Notes: generated by a model not told the origin, from the sequence alone. DNA of 64,000 nt from Tardiphaga sp052076105 (GCF_052076105.1 NZ_CP197245.1:6019463-6083462), one strand, 5' to 3'. Positions 42,379 to 52,602 are shown, counted from the first letter of the stretch. A program made the numbers and translations.

Positions 42379-45300
42379 TCAATCTTTGACCAAGTCCCCC
42401 AGCAGGTTTGCCGCCACCATCAGCTTGGCGAGCGTCAGGCCGCCAGCAGCAATCTCCTCGACTGCGCGGCGGATGCGCGTCGCCTCGGGATGAGCTGCAA
42501 GCCAGGTCTCCGCAGCCTGCTGGCCGGATTGGCCGGTTGCCAGCATGTCCGCGGCGAGGCCTCTTTCGGCAGCCGCGATTAGGTCGACGGCGCGGTCGAT
42601 GGCGAGGCGTTCGAAACGATCGCTGGTTGGCACGCTGCGCGCGGCGGCGATAATGCGGTCGAGACGGAAATTGGCCTCGGCGGCAAAGAACGTCGCGGCG
42701 GCATCGCCGATGCTGCGGCTGGTGCGCTCGGCGACCGTCACGATGTCCGGCGCCGAGACCAGGATGTCGAGATCGGCCAGCTCGCCGGCGAGGCCGGACG
42801 GGACCCCGGCATCGGTCAACTCTTGCCGGCGCTTGCCGCGCGCTGCCTGCAAATCCGGTGGCAGGGTGTTGTCGAGAGAGGCCCTGATCTCGCGAATACC
42901 CGGGCCGAAACGTGCGATCACCGCCTCGAGGCCGTCCTTGAAATCAATATTGCGCACGTACCAGACCATCCGGGAAAGCAGAAGGTCCTGGACCGCCTCG
43001 TAGAGGGACAACTGCAACTGCCCTTCGATGCAGGCGTCGAGTGTATCGATCGCATCATTTAGCCACTTGAGCCCGTAGGATTCATCCACCGCCACATAGG
43101 CCATGACGATGGTGGGGATATCGGCATCGGTTTCGTCGATAAGACGCACGATACACGCCGGGCCGCCGCGGTTGATGACCGTATTGACGAGGCTGGTCGC
43201 GATGATTTCGCGTCGGAGGCGATGGAACTCTACCGCTGTCGGGAACCTGTCCTGAACCTGGCGCGGAAAATACCCGGAGAGCTCGCGGGCAAGATAAGGA
43301 TCGTCCGGCACACTGGTGCCGAGCAGGTCGTCATAGAGCGTCAGTTTAGCGTAGGCGAGCAACACGGCGAGTTCAGGCCGTGTCAGGGACTGCCCGCGCC
43401 GTGTGCGTTCGGTGAGCACGGCGTCGTCGGGTAGGAATTCGACCGCGCGGCTGAGCAGGCTGCGCTGCTCGAGCGACTGCATCAGGCGAGTGAGGAAACC
43501 GGTCTCGGCCACGCCCTTGCGCTCGGCGAGTGAGAGCGCGAGCGTCTGCAGATAGTTGTTGCGCAGGACGAGGGCACCGACTTCGTCGGTCATCGCGGCA
43601 AGCAGGGTGTTACGGTCAGCCGGGCTGAGGCGTCCCTCGCGCTCGGGGCGCGCCAATGCGATCTTGATATTGACCTCGACGTCGGACGTATTCACGCCGG
43701 CCGAATTGTCGATCGCGTCGGTGTTGAGCTTGACGCCTGTTTGCGCCGCTTCGATGCGGCCGCGCTGGGTGACGCCGAGATTGGCGCCTTCGCCGATCAC
43801 CCTGGCGCGAACGTCGGTCCCGGTGATGCGGATCGGATCATTGGCGCGGTCGCCGGCCTGATCGTCGCTCTCCACCGATGCCCGGATATAGGTGCCGATG
43901 CCGCCAAACCACAGGAGGTCCGCGCGCGCCTTCAGTATCGCCGTCATCACCTCGAAGGGTGTTGCGTGCGGTTTGTCGAGATCGAGCACGGCGCGTACTT
44001 CCGGTGCGAGCGGAATCGCCTTGAGGGAGCGCGAGAACACGCCGCCGCCCTGCGAGATCAGCGATTTGTTGTAGTCCTGCCAGCTCGATCGCGGCAAGTC
44101 GAACAGGCGCTTGCGTTCGGCGTAGCTGATCGCCGGATCGGGGGAGGGATCGATGAAGATGTCGCGGTGATCGAATGCCGCAACGAGTTTGATCGCCGGT
44201 GAGAGTAGCATGCCATTGCCGAAGACGTCGCCGGACATGTCGCCGACGCCGACCACGGTGAAAGGCATGGTCTGAATGTCGGTGCCGAGCTCGCGGAAGT
44301 GGCGTTTGACCGCCTCCCATGCGCCTCGTGCCGTAATCCCCATCTTCTTGTGGTCGTAGCCCTGGCTGCCGCCGGAGGCGAAGGCATCGCCGAGCCAATG
44401 GTTCTTCTCGGCCGAAATCGCGTTGGCGATGTCGGAGAAGGTGGCAGTGCCCTTGTCGGCGGCGACGACCAGATAAGGATCGTCACCATCATGCCGTATG
44501 GTCGAGTCGGGCGGGAGGAGGTCATCGCCGTCGAGATTGTCGGTGAGTTCGAGCAGCGAGCGAACGAAGATGCGATAGGCTTCGGTGCCTTCCGCGAGCC
44601 ATGCGTCGCGGCTGGAGGGCGGCGGTAGGCGCTTGGGCACGAAGCCGCCTTTGGCGCCGACCGGCACGATCACGGCGTTCTTGACCTGCTGGGCCTTGAC
44701 CAGGCCGAGGATCTCGGTGCGGAAGTCCTGCGGCCGATCTGACCACCGCAGTCCGCCGCGCGCAACCTTGCCAAAGCGCAGGTGAATGCCTTCGACGCGG
44801 GGGGAATAGACGAAAATCTCGTAGAGCGGTCGTGGAGCTGGCAGGTCCTCGATTCCGCGCGCGTCGAACTTGAAGGAGATCACCGGACGCGGATGTCCGT
44901 CCTCGCCGACCTGCCACAAATTGGTGCGGATGGTGGACTGCACCAGATTGGTGAAACGGCGGAGGATGCGATCTTCGTCGAGCGATGCGACGGATTTGAG
45001 CTGCTCCTCGATATCGGCAAGGAGGGCGGTCTCTTGGGCCGAGCGCTCGGAATCAGTAAGGGCGAGGCGTGGATCGAGGCGGGTCTGGAACAGCGCGACG
45101 AGATTGGCGGTGATTGCCGCGTTCTTGCGCAGAGTCTCCCACATATAGTCCTGGCTGAACGGCGCGCGGATCTGGTGCAAATAGTGGGACAGCGCCCGGA
45201 TGGTCGAGACTTCGCGCCAGCCCAGGGCTGTGCGCAGGATCAGCCCGTTATATCCGTCGGATTCGGCTCGATCACCGACCACCGCCATGATCGAGGCTTC

Positions 45301-47193
45301 GAGCCGATGGCTGAATTCCCGGTTGATCTCGATCGGCTGGTCATCGCTGGTCTCGATCGTCATGTCATGCAGCCACACCGGCTCCGGCCTGGCACCGGGC
45401 ACGATCTGATAGGTACGTTCATCGACCACGCGCAGGCCGTGATTTTCGATCACCGGCACGCGATAGGATAGCGACAGCGGCGCGGCATCCGAGAACACCT
45501 TCAGGCCGAAGCGTTTGGGATCATCCTCTCCCTCGAAGCGATGAACCGAAATCGTCACCGGGCGGGTCGGCGTGAGCCTTTCGATGGTGGCGATATCGGC
45601 TATCGCCTGTTCTGCCGTGGAGGCCTCGGTATAGCCTCCGGTAAAGGCCTGGGCATAGCGATTGGCGAGCATGCGCGCCCGCATGCCATCGGTAGACGCA
45701 GTCAGCGCGGCCTTCAGCTTGTCGGCCCAGGTCGCGGCAATGGCGTGGATCCCAGCTTCCAACGTGGCGCGTTCGACGGCAGGAGTCTTACCCTCATAGC
45801 GTCCGATGATGTAGTGAACGCGCGCCAATGCTCCTTCGGGGAAAGACGCGTAGGAGGCCGCCAGCATCCCCTTGTAGCTCTGCGACAGGAAGGCGCCGAT
45901 GCGCATGCGCACATCAGTGTCGTATTTGTCGCGCGGAATGAAGACGAGGATGGAGACGAAGCGATCGAACTTGTCGACCCGAGCGAGCGCCCGGACGCGG
46001 GGGCGCTCATAGAGGATCAGGATTTCCATGACGAAATTGAAGAGGGTGTCGATGTCGACCTGGAATAGTTCGTCTCGCGGATATTCCTCGAGGATATGCA
46101 TCAGCGCTTTGCCCGAATGGCTGTTCGGATCGAAGCCGGCGCGCTGGAGCACCCGCGATACCTTGTGGCGAATATAGGGGATCTGTCGGACCGAGCGCGT
46201 ATAGGCGCCTGAGGTGAACAGGCCGACGACTCGCAATTCACCCTCGAGTCGGCCGTCGGGCGCATAGAGCTTGATGCCGATATAATCCATCCGGATGCGG
46301 CGATGAACGCGGCTACTCACATTGGCCTTGATGACGATGAGTAGGGTCGGCTCGCGCATGAACTCGCGAATTTCCGACGTCATCACCACCATTTCGCTGC
46401 CGCGGCGCAGGACCTTTACATCGGGGTCGCGGAGGATGCCGAGGCCCTCAGCGGTCGTGATGTCGTCCGACGCATCGCCGTCGGGCGAGAAACGATATTC
46501 GCGCACGCCGAGAAAGGTGAAATTGTCCGCGCACAGCCATTGCAGGAACTGGTTGGCCTCGGCGACCTCGTCGATCGGTAGCGGCGGCGGATTGGAAGAG
46601 AATGTCTTGATCGCGTCCTCGACGCGGTCGCGCATGACGCGCCAGTCCGCGACGCAGGCGCGCACGTCGCTCAACGTTCTGGCGAGGCCGTCAATTAGCC
46701 TCTCGCGGTCAGCGTCGGCGTCGAGGCGGGTGATGTGGAGGTGAATCAGGCTCTCTCGCGCGCCTTTTGCCCCTTCCGGCAATGCTTCACCGTAGAAGTG
46801 CAGGAGCTTGCCTTGGTCATCGCGCTCCACCGCGATGATGGGGTGAGAGACGAGGGTGACTTCGATACCCTGCTCGGCGAGCTCCGCCATGATGGAATCG
46901 AACAGGAAAGGCATATCGTCGTTGAGAATTTCGAGCACGGATATCTCGCGCCCGTCCGGCATCATCGGATTGACGACGCGGATATCGGCACGACCCGCCG
47001 TGCGTCGCTGTACATGCTCCCAGGCTTGCTCCGCCAGGAAGGCAAGCGAGGAGGCATCGTAACTGGCGAGGTCCTCGACATTGGTGTAGCCGAACATAAG
47101 CTCGGCAAAGGATCGGGGAGCCTTGCCCGGCTGCACGCTTCCCGCCGCGTCGCGGATCAGAGTTGCACGGGCCTTGTCGTCACGCCACGCCAT
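42379..47193 (-). CDS. NAD-specific glutamate dehydrogenase, large (180-kDa) class
   Basis: The 1604-residue enzyme oxidatively deaminates glutamate to 2-oxoglutarate with NAD+. The long N-terminal regulatory region (ACT-like segments around residues 60-200 and 380-480) precedes the catalytic core with KVARGGLRWSDRPQDFRTEILGLV (residues about 830-855), VPVGAKGGFVPKRLPP and TVVGVGDMSGDVFGNGMLLS. The class is that of Streptomyces GdhA-180, Pseudomonas GdhB and Caulobacter GdhZ. The ATG at 47193 has GGAGG at the right distance and is preferred to the open frame that extends 11 codons further. It stands alone. Confidence 0.95.
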   Translation of the reverse strand: MAWRDDKARATLIRDAAGSVQPGKAPRSFAELMFGYTNVEDLASYDASSLAFLAEQAWEHVQRRTAGRADIRVVNPMMPDGREISVLEILNDDMPFLFDSIMAELAEQGIEVTLVSHPIIAVERDDQGKLLHFYGEALPEGAKGARESLIHLHITRLDADADRERLIDGLARTLSDVRACVADWRVMRDRVEDAIKTFSSNPPPLPIDEVAEANQFLQWLCADNFTFLGVREYRFSPDGDASDDITTAEGLGILRDPDVKVLRRGSEMVVMTSEIREFMREPTLLIVIKANVSSRVHRRIRMDYIGIKLYAPDGRLEGELRVVGLFTSGAYTRSVRQIPYIRHKVSRVLQRAGFDPNSHSGKALMHILEEYPRDELFQVDIDTLFNFVMEILILYERPRVRALARVDKFDRFVSILVFIPRDKYDTDVRMRIGAFLSQSYKGMLAASYASFPEGALARVHYIIGRYEGKTPAVERATLEAGIHAIAATWADKLKAALTASTDGMRARMLANRYAQAFTGGYTEASTAEQAIADIATIERLTPTRPVTISVHRFEGEDDPKRFGLKVFSDAAPLSLSYRVPVIENHGLRVVDERTYQIVPGARPEPVWLHDMTIETSDDQPIEINREFSHRLEASIMAVVGDRAESDGYNGLILRTALGWREVSTIRALSHYLHQIRAPFSQDYMWETLRKNAAITANLVALFQTRLDPRLALTDSERSAQETALLADIEEQLKSVASLDEDRILRRFTNLVQSTIRTNLWQVGEDGHPRPVISFKFDARGIEDLPAPRPLYEIFVYSPRVEGIHLRFGKVARGGLRWSDRPQDFRTEILGLVKAQQVKNAVIVPVGAKGGFVPKRLPPPSSRDAWLAEGTEAYRIFVRSLLELTDNLDGDDLLPPDSTIRHDGDDPYLVVAADKGTATFSDIANAISAEKNHWLGDAFASGGSQGYDHKKMGITARGAWEAVKRHFRELGTDIQTMPFTVVGVGDMSGDVFGNGMLLSPAIKLVAAFDHRDIFIDPSPDPAISYAERKRLFDLPRSSWQDYNKSLISQGGGVFSRSLKAIPLAPEVRAVLDLDKPHATPFEVMTAILKARADLLWFGGIGTYIRASVESDDQAGDRANDPIRITGTDVRARVIGEGANLGVTQRGRIEAAQTGVKLNTDAIDNSAGVNTSDVEVNIKIALARPEREGRLSPADRNTLLAAMTDEVGALVLRNNYLQTLALSLAERKGVAETGFLTRLMQSLEQRSLLSRAVEFLPDDAVLTERTRRGQSLTRPELAVLLAYAKLTLYDDLLGTSVPDDPYLARELSGYFPRQVQDRFPTAVEFHRLRREIIATSLVNTVINRGGPACIVRLIDETDADIPTIVMAYVAVDESYGLKWLNDAIDTLDACIEGQLQLSLYEAVQDLLLSRMVWYVRNIDFKDGLEAVIARFGPGIREIRASLDNTLPPDLQAARGKRRQELTDAGVPSGLAGELADLDILVSAPDIVTVAERTSRSIGDAAATFFAAEANFRLDRIIAAARSVPTSDRFERLAIDRAVDLIAAAERGLAADMLATGQSGQQAAETWLAAHPEATRIRRAVEEIAAGGLTLAKLMVAANLLGDLVKD

Positions 47194-47520
47194 AACGTCC
47201 TCCACGTCCCAGCCGATTAACCGCAATTACGGTCGGCCGTTGTTTTTGGAGTGCATCTCTTCGTGCGCCATTGTTTCCCGACCGCGATTCAATCGCACAG
47301 GTGAAATCTTCGGTCGTGCGGCCTCGACGATATTAGCATCCCGGAGCCGCCGTGGCGCGCGGAGTTGTGAGGTGTGTCGTGAGGCCGGAATCGATGCCGA
47401 CGAGCCTCACGCCGCCTGTGAGATATAAAGAACGGTATTAATTTACTTGCCTGGCGTGTTCTGCTGTGCGACCAACGGCTGCCTGCTGAGAATATCGCAA
47501 GACGACGTGCTGGGGGTCAG
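47194..47520. other. Intergenic region between divergent glutamate dehydrogenase and autotransporter genes
   Basis: These 327 bases carry the start regions of two divergent genes. I see no gene, no strong repeat and no clear promoter match. The AT-rich stretch around 47427-47450 (AAGAACGGTATTAATTTAC) is the likeliest promoter area for the autotransporter. Confidence 0.5.
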
Positions 47521-49935
47521 GTGTTTGGTCGCATCTTAGGCAACATCAAGCTGGCCGCACTTGTCGTGTTCGCATGTCTTGCCGTTTCGACATCAGCCAA
47601 AGCGTCGCCCCCTACAGCGACCGTCACTGTCACTCCGGATCAACTGGCCAATGGTCAAGTGGCGGCGGCGGCCGTGACAGTCACCTTCTCTGAAGCGGTG
47701 ACCGGCTTTGATTTCACTGACCTGACGGCCACCGCAGCTACTTTGTCAAGTCTCGGGACTTCGGACAACATAACCTACACGATCACCCTCACCGCAGCTT
47801 CGGGTGTGACGGCCGCAACCAACCAGGTAGTTCTGAACCTGACCGGGGTGATAAACGTCGGCAGCGAAGCCGGGGTCGGCACTGCCGTTTCGAATAATTA
47901 TACAGTCGGACCGGTCAACAGCCAGACGATCACCTTCGGCGCCCAGGCAGGACGGACATATGTCAGCGGTGGCACGTTTGTGGTCAATCCGCTGGCCACG
48001 ACAAGCAGCGGCCTGGCGGTGGCTTATTCCTCGCTGACCACGGGCGTCTGCACGGTTACCGGCGGTATAGTGACCATGATCAGCGCCGGCACCTGCACGC
48101 TTGCCGCCGATCAGGCTGGCGGTGGCATTTACGCGGCCGCAAGCCAGGTCACCCAAAACGTCGTTATCGCCCAGGCCGCCAGCGGTATTGCGTTGGCCGC
48201 GTCGCCCAATCCGAGCCTCCCGGGACAGGCCGTCACTTTCACCGCGACAGTGTCGGGCTCATCGCCCACCGGCACGGTGACGTTCATGGACGGCGCGACG
48301 ACGCTGGGCACCGGCACCCTCAGCGGCGGAGTGGCGACATTGAGCACATCGGCGCTGACGGTCGGAACCCATGCAATCTCCGCGATCTATAGCGGCGATA
48401 CCAACAACACGACCGTTACGTTTATAGGGCCCCAGATCGTGAACCCGGCGACGGCGGCGGCGACGACGACAGTCCTTGTCTCGTCCGTCAATCCAAGCAC
48501 GCTGGGCCAGGCTGTCACCTTCACAGCAACCGTGACAAGCGGAAGCGCCACGCCGGCCGGCACGGTGAGCTTCAACGACGGCGGTGCTGCAATCGGCAGC
48601 GCGACTTTGACTGGCGGGATCGCCACCCTGACGACCTCGGCGCTGACGGCCGGCACCCACACCATCACCGCGGTCTATGCCGGCAACGACAACTTCAAGA
48701 CCAGTACGTCGGCAGCGCTGCTGCAGGCGGTGAACATGCCGCAGGACAGTCTGAAACTGCGGGCCCTGCAGGTTATCGCAACCAAGGTCGTGGCGCAAAA
48801 TTCGGGCGCCGTTATTACCGGTGCGATCGATACCGCGATCTCCGAAGGCTTTAGCGATGGCGGCAACCTGGTTACGCCGAGTGGAGGCGGCATCCGTTTC
48901 AACTTCTCCGCCGATCCCGATCAACCGCAGGCCGCAACCGCCGGCGCGGATGTGCCGGATCGATGGAATGGATTGTACGGGCGCAGCAGCAGCCTGCCGG
49001 GCAGTGTCAACAGCTATGCGCAATCGCAATCGCAATCGCAATCGCCGCAAGGCGCATCTCGTGTCGATGATGCCTTCGCGGCGATCAATCGCAGTGCGAT
49101 GCCCGCCAGGGCGCCCGGGTTGCGCACCGCCGCGCCGAAGGACTGGCTGTTGTGGGCGGATGTCAAAGGCAGCGGCATCGATCGCTGGGGGTCATCGACA
49201 TCGGCACCCATTCTGTACGGCAGTCAGGTTAATGCTCTCATGGGCCTTACACGCAGGGTCACACCGAATTTTCTGGTCGGGGCGTTCGGCGGCTATGAGA
49301 CCTTCGACTACCGATCCGACGCCTTGAGCGGGCATCTCAAAGGGGACGGCTGGACGCTCGGCTCATATCTCGGCTGGAGGTTCGCGCCGGGACTCCGCTT
49401 CGATGCAGCTGCGGCATATTCCGGGATCGGCTACGACGGCACTGCAGGCACCGCTACGGGCAGCTTCAGCGGTCATCGCTGGCTGGTGTCGAGCGGGCTG
49501 ACCGGCAACCACAAGACTTACGGCTTCGATATCGAGCCTTCGGCGAAGTTCTATGCGCTGTGGGAACGCGAGAACGCCTATACGGATTCGCTCGGCGCTC
49601 TGCAGGCGGATCGTACTTTTTTCACCGGGCGCGCCTCGGCCGGCATCAAGCTTAGTTATCCCTGGCCCACCAGCGCCGCCGTGATGCTCGCGCCTTATGC
49701 GGGTTTCTATGCTGACTACTACTTCACCGGCGACGATGCCGCGGCCCTGGCGTTGGCCGGGACCGTGCCGCTGGCTTCCGTCCCGCTGCTCGATGGCTGG
49801 TCCGCGCGCGTCACGGGAGGCGTGGCGGCGCGCCTCGGCAACGAAGCCACTGTCGCTCTTGGCGCCGAGCTCGGCGGTATCGGGAGCAACGTACAAATCT
49901 GGACGTTCCGTGGACGAGCATCGGTTCCATTTTGA
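47521..49935 (+). CDS. Autotransporter with bacterial Ig-like repeats
   Basis: The 804-residue protein begins at GTG with a signal peptide (LAALVVFACLAVSTSAKAS). The passenger has an Ig-like N-terminal domain (residues about 30-125), a middle domain with C-T-V/C-T-L elements, and two Ig-like Big_3-type repeats (about 222-300 and 318-400) sharing GQAVTFTATV and GTHxIxAxYxG. A linker (SYAQSQSQSQSPQG) leads to a C-terminal autotransporter beta-barrel (about 540-804) that ends in phenylalanine, as outer-membrane proteins do. It is probably surface-displayed for adhesion. The linker is encoded by four tandem CAATCG units (49021-49044). Ser/Thr/Ala/Gly-rich composition differs from the neighbours. 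Confidence 0.85.
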   Translation: MFGRILGNIKLAALVVFACLAVSTSAKASPPTATVTVTPDQLANGQVAAAAVTVTFSEAVTGFDFTDLTATAATLSSLGTSDNITYTITLTAASGVTAATNQVVLNLTGVINVGSEAGVGTAVSNNYTVGPVNSQTITFGAQAGRTYVSGGTFVVNPLATTSSGLAVAYSSLTTGVCTVTGGIVTMISAGTCTLAADQAGGGIYAAASQVTQNVVIAQAASGIALAASPNPSLPGQAVTFTATVSGSSPTGTVTFMDGATTLGTGTLSGGVATLSTSALTVGTHAISAIYSGDTNNTTVTFIGPQIVNPATAAATTTVLVSSVNPSTLGQAVTFTATVTSGSATPAGTVSFNDGGAAIGSATLTGGIATLTTSALTAGTHTITAVYAGNDNFKTSTSAALLQAVNMPQDSLKLRALQVIATKVVAQNSGAVITGAIDTAISEGFSDGGNLVTPSGGGIRFNFSADPDQPQAATAGADVPDRWNGLYGRSSSLPGSVNSYAQSQSQSQSPQGASRVDDAFAAINRSAMPARAPGLRTAAPKDWLLWADVKGSGIDRWGSSTSAPILYGSQVNALMGLTRRVTPNFLVGAFGGYETFDYRSDALSGHLKGDGWTLGSYLGWRFAPGLRFDAAAAYSGIGYDGTAGTATGSFSGHRWLVSSGLTGNHKTYGFDIEPSAKFYALWERENAYTDSLGALQADRTFFTGRASAGIKLSYPWPTSAAVMLAPYAGFYADYYFTGDDAAALALAGTVPLASVPLLDGWSARVTGGVAARLGNEATVALGAELGGIGSNVQIWTFRGRASVPF
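49021..49044 (+). repeat. Four tandem CAATCG units in the autotransporter linker
   Basis: CAATCG is repeated four times exactly and codes for the Gln-Ser run between passenger and barrel. As a six-base unit, copy-number change would lengthen or shorten the linker without shifting the frame. Confidence 0.9.
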
Positions 49936-50101
49936 GGCGACGAAGAGTTGTATATTTCAATGACATGAATGTTCGCAGTTTTATCCTTAATGGCACGCCA
50001 GATTTTCCGTTCGAACTAGAAACGCCAGCCGTCGATTGGCCGCTCAATCACTGCTTATACGCAAGCGGACTTTTGCTTTGGATTGGATGACGCGTGCTTG
50101 C

Positions 50102-50890
50102 TCACCGGATTTTCTGCTCGATCTCGTAAGCCGCCTTCAGAAGCGTTTCGACAACTTCCTGCTCGCGTCGCGGGCCGAGCCGTGTTCGGACGGCCGATAT
50201 GGTGAGGGCCGCCGCCGGATCGCCATCGGCTGTCTTGATCCAGGTCGAGATCGATTTCGTGCCCTGGACCAATCCGACTTCGCGCACGCCATAGCCCCTA
50301 CGCCGGGCATCGGCGATCTCCGACAGCACGGTCTGCCGGTCGGTCCGATATCCCGCGAAACGAGGTTCATTCGTCGCAACGATCCTGCGTGACTCTTGAG
50401 CCGGTAACGCGGCCAGGATGGCGACGCCTGCGCTGCTGACGCCGAGCGGCCGCCGCGCGCCGACAGCGATCGAGAGTACCTGGATCGGATATGAGCCAAT
50501 TCTCCTATCCACGCATAAAGTGTCGTTGCCGGTGCGCACCGTTAGAAACAGTGTGTCGCCGATCCGTTGCGACGTTTCGCGCAAAATGTCGTCCGCTGCT
50601 GCGAGCAATGGCGAGCGCGATGGGCGAGCGAGTGCCAATTCAGGGACCTGCGTGCCGATTGCATAGCGACCCGAGCGCTCGTGGCGCTCGACGAGCCCCT
50701 CCTCCATCAGGACATGGATGATCCGGTGTACGGTCGGGCGCGACAGACGCGTCGCCTGGACGACTTCTTTCAACGGCAATCCGCTCTCACCGCCCGCTGC
50801 GAGCACGCGAAGGAGGAAGAGCGCGCGCCGGATCGCCTGTGCGCCTTGTCGCGGCTCCGGATCCAGTGTTATCGGCAGTCCATTGTCCAT
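50102..50890 (-). CDS. IclR family transcriptional regulator
   Basis: The 262-residue regulator has an N-terminal winged helix-turn-helix (LFLLRVLAAGGESGLPLKEVVQATRLSRPTVHRII, residues about 25-60) and the IclR effector domain (ETSQRIGDTLFLTVRTGNDTLCVDRRIGSYPIQ, GVSSAGVAILAALP). It is divergent from the catabolic cluster starting at 51022 and is its likely regulator. A perfect 8-bp inverted repeat overlaps its own start codon (see 50882-50902), pointing to autoregulation. Confidence 0.92.
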   Translation of the reverse strand: MDNGLPITLDPEPRQGAQAIRRALFLLRVLAAGGESGLPLKEVVQATRLSRPTVHRIIHVLMEEGLVERHERSGRYAIGTQVPELALARPSRSPLLAAADDILRETSQRIGDTLFLTVRTGNDTLCVDRRIGSYPIQVLSIAVGARRPLGVSSAGVAILAALPAQESRRIVATNEPRFAGYRTDRQTVLSEIADARRRGYGVREVGLVQGTKSISTWIKTADGDPAAALTISAVRTRLGPRREQEVVETLLKAAYEIEQKIR

Positions 50891-50902
50891 AATGTGGACA
50901 AT
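50882..50902. promoter_or_regulatory. Perfect inverted repeat, likely IclR-family operator
   Basis: ATTGTCCA (50882-50889), five bases, TGGACAAT (50895-50902). The arms are exact reverse complements. The site covers the ATG of the IclR gene (50890-50888) and lies about 120 bp upstream of the divergent operon. The regulator that binds it is inferred from position. Confidence 0.65.
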
Positions 50903-51021
50903 AACCGCATATTGGCATCGACAAGTAAAGCGGTTGAACCAATGGTTCGCCGCAAGAGCGCTGGTCCCAATCGGCGTCGAACATACGGTCAGCGGCGTGA
51001 AAGTCGCATCTGCGGGAGGAA

Positions 51022-51990
51022 ATGATGAGGTCGCTATGGATCGCTGCAGCCATTGTTGCGACGCTGGTTAATGGCGCGGCGACAGCCCAGGAATGGCCCG
51101 CGCGCATTGTCAAACTGATCGTGCCCTATCCGGCCGGCGGCAATGTCGATAGCGCGGCGCGCATCGTCGCGGATCGGCTGCAAGAAAAATTGGGCCAGCC
51201 CTTCGTGATCGAAAACAAGTCGGGCGCTGGCGGCATGATCGCCGGGGAAGCGCTCGCGAAAGCGCCGAATGATGGCTACACGCTCATGGTTGGCGCCAAT
51301 GGTCCGGTTCTCTTCGCTCCCGAAATCAACAAGCGCGATGCCTACAACTGGAAGCGCGACTTCCTGCCGATCTCGAGCATCTCGATGACGCCGCTGGTGC
51401 TCGAGGTTCATCCTTCCGTGAAGGCCACGTCGTTTGCCGAATTGCTCGACCTCGCGAAGCGCGATCCGGGCAAGCTGACGATGGCCTCTCCGGGGCCGGG
51501 CACCACCAATCACCTGCTCAGCGAACTTATGCAGTCGAAGCTCGATATTCGTTGGGTGACGGCGCATTATCGCGGCAATGCGCCCGCGACCAATGACCTT
51601 CTCGGCGGACAGGTTCAGTTCGCATTCGATCAACTGTCGGTCAGCCTTCAATACATCAAGAGTGGAATGCTGCGCGCCCTGGCGGTCACGAGCCCACATC
51701 GACTGAAGACGCTTCCGGACGTGCCTACTTTCGCCGAGCTTGGCTATCCGGATTTTGACGGCCAAACGTTCACAGGGCTGTTTGCTCCGGCGAACACGCC
51801 CGCTCCGATCACCGATAAATTGAACAAGGCGCTGGCTGAGATCCTTAAAGAGCCAGGCGTCATCGACAAGTTCGAAAAGCTTGGCGCCGAAGCGTTCCCG
51901 ATGACGTCGGGTGAATTCAGAGCTTATCTCGATCGCGAGGACGCCAAGTGGATTCCGGTCGTGCGCAAGGCCAACGTGAAAGCGGATTGA
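51022..51990 (+). CDS. Bug-type (TctC family) solute-binding protein
   Basis: The 322-residue protein has a signal peptide ending ATAQEWP and the Bug/TctC pattern: VKLIVPYPAGGNVDSAARIVADRL, FVIENKSGAGGMIAGEALAKAPNDGYTL and LPDVPTFAELGYPDFDGQTF. It would bind a carboxylate or aromatic acid in the periplasm. The TctA and TctB membrane parts of a tripartite tricarboxylate transporter are not nearby, which is common for Bug proteins. Two ATG codons in tandem (51022, 51025) follow GGAGGA; the second has better spacing. First gene of the catabolic cluster. Confidence 0.9.
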   Translation: MMRSLWIAAAIVATLVNGAATAQEWPARIVKLIVPYPAGGNVDSAARIVADRLQEKLGQPFVIENKSGAGGMIAGEALAKAPNDGYTLMVGANGPVLFAPEINKRDAYNWKRDFLPISSISMTPLVLEVHPSVKATSFAELLDLAKRDPGKLTMASPGPGTTNHLLSELMQSKLDIRWVTAHYRGNAPATNDLLGGQVQFAFDQLSVSLQYIKSGMLRALAVTSPHRLKTLPDVPTFAELGYPDFDGQTFTGLFAPANTPAPITDKLNKALAEILKEPGVIDKFEKLGAEAFPMTSGEFRAYLDREDAKWIPVVRKANVKAD

Positions 51991-51993
51991 CGA

Positions 51994-52602
51994 ATGAAGA
52001 TCGATCCCGCTGAACTTGGCGCCGAAAAGGCCTATCGTCTGCTCACCGGCATCGTCGTCCCGCGACCGATCGCATGGGTGACCAGCATGTCGCATGCAGG
52101 TACCGTCAACCTTGCGCCATTCAGTGCTTTTACCTTTGTCTCGCCCAAGCCGCCGATGCTGGCAATCAGCGTCGGCCGCAAATCAGGTGTCTACAAAGAC
52201 ACCGCACGCAACATCCTGGATCGCGAAGAATATGTCATTCACATCGCGGATTCGCCGTTGCTGTCGGCGGTTCACGAAAGCTCCGCTGAACATCCGCCGG
52301 AGGTGAGCGAGGTCGAAGTCCTCGGTCTCGAGACGACTCCCAGCGACCATATCGGGGTGCCGCGGCTGACGGCGGCGCCTGTCGCGATGGAATGCCGATT
52401 TCGACAATGCCTCGAATTCGGCGATACCCGCAGCCGGCTGATCGTCGGCGAAGTGGTCGCATTTCACATCAAGGACGATCTGCTCATCAACGACAAGATC
52501 GAGACCGAGAGCCTCGATCCGATCGCCCGCATCGCCGGTCCGCGTTACGCGCGGCTGGGCGAGATCGTCACGTTGAAGTCCGTGTTCCAGACATCGAAGT
52601 AG
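51994..52602 (+). CDS. Flavin reductase family protein (FMN-binding split barrel)
   Basis: The 202-residue protein has the flavin_reduct domain features AYRLLTGIVVPRPIAWVTSM, NLAPFSAFTFVSPKPPMLAIS and KDTARNILDREEYVIHIAD. Such proteins reduce FMN or FAD with NAD(P)H for a partner monooxygenase, or act in their own right. No monooxygenase gene is visible in the window. It starts four bases after the solute-binding gene, so it is in the same operon. Confidence 0.87.
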   Translation: MKIDPAELGAEKAYRLLTGIVVPRPIAWVTSMSHAGTVNLAPFSAFTFVSPKPPMLAISVGRKSGVYKDTARNILDREEYVIHIADSPLLSAVHESSAEHPPEVSEVEVLGLETTPSDHIGVPRLTAAPVAMECRFRQCLEFGDTRSRLIVGEVVAFHIKDDLLINDKIETESLDPIARIAGPRYARLGEIVTLKSVFQTSK

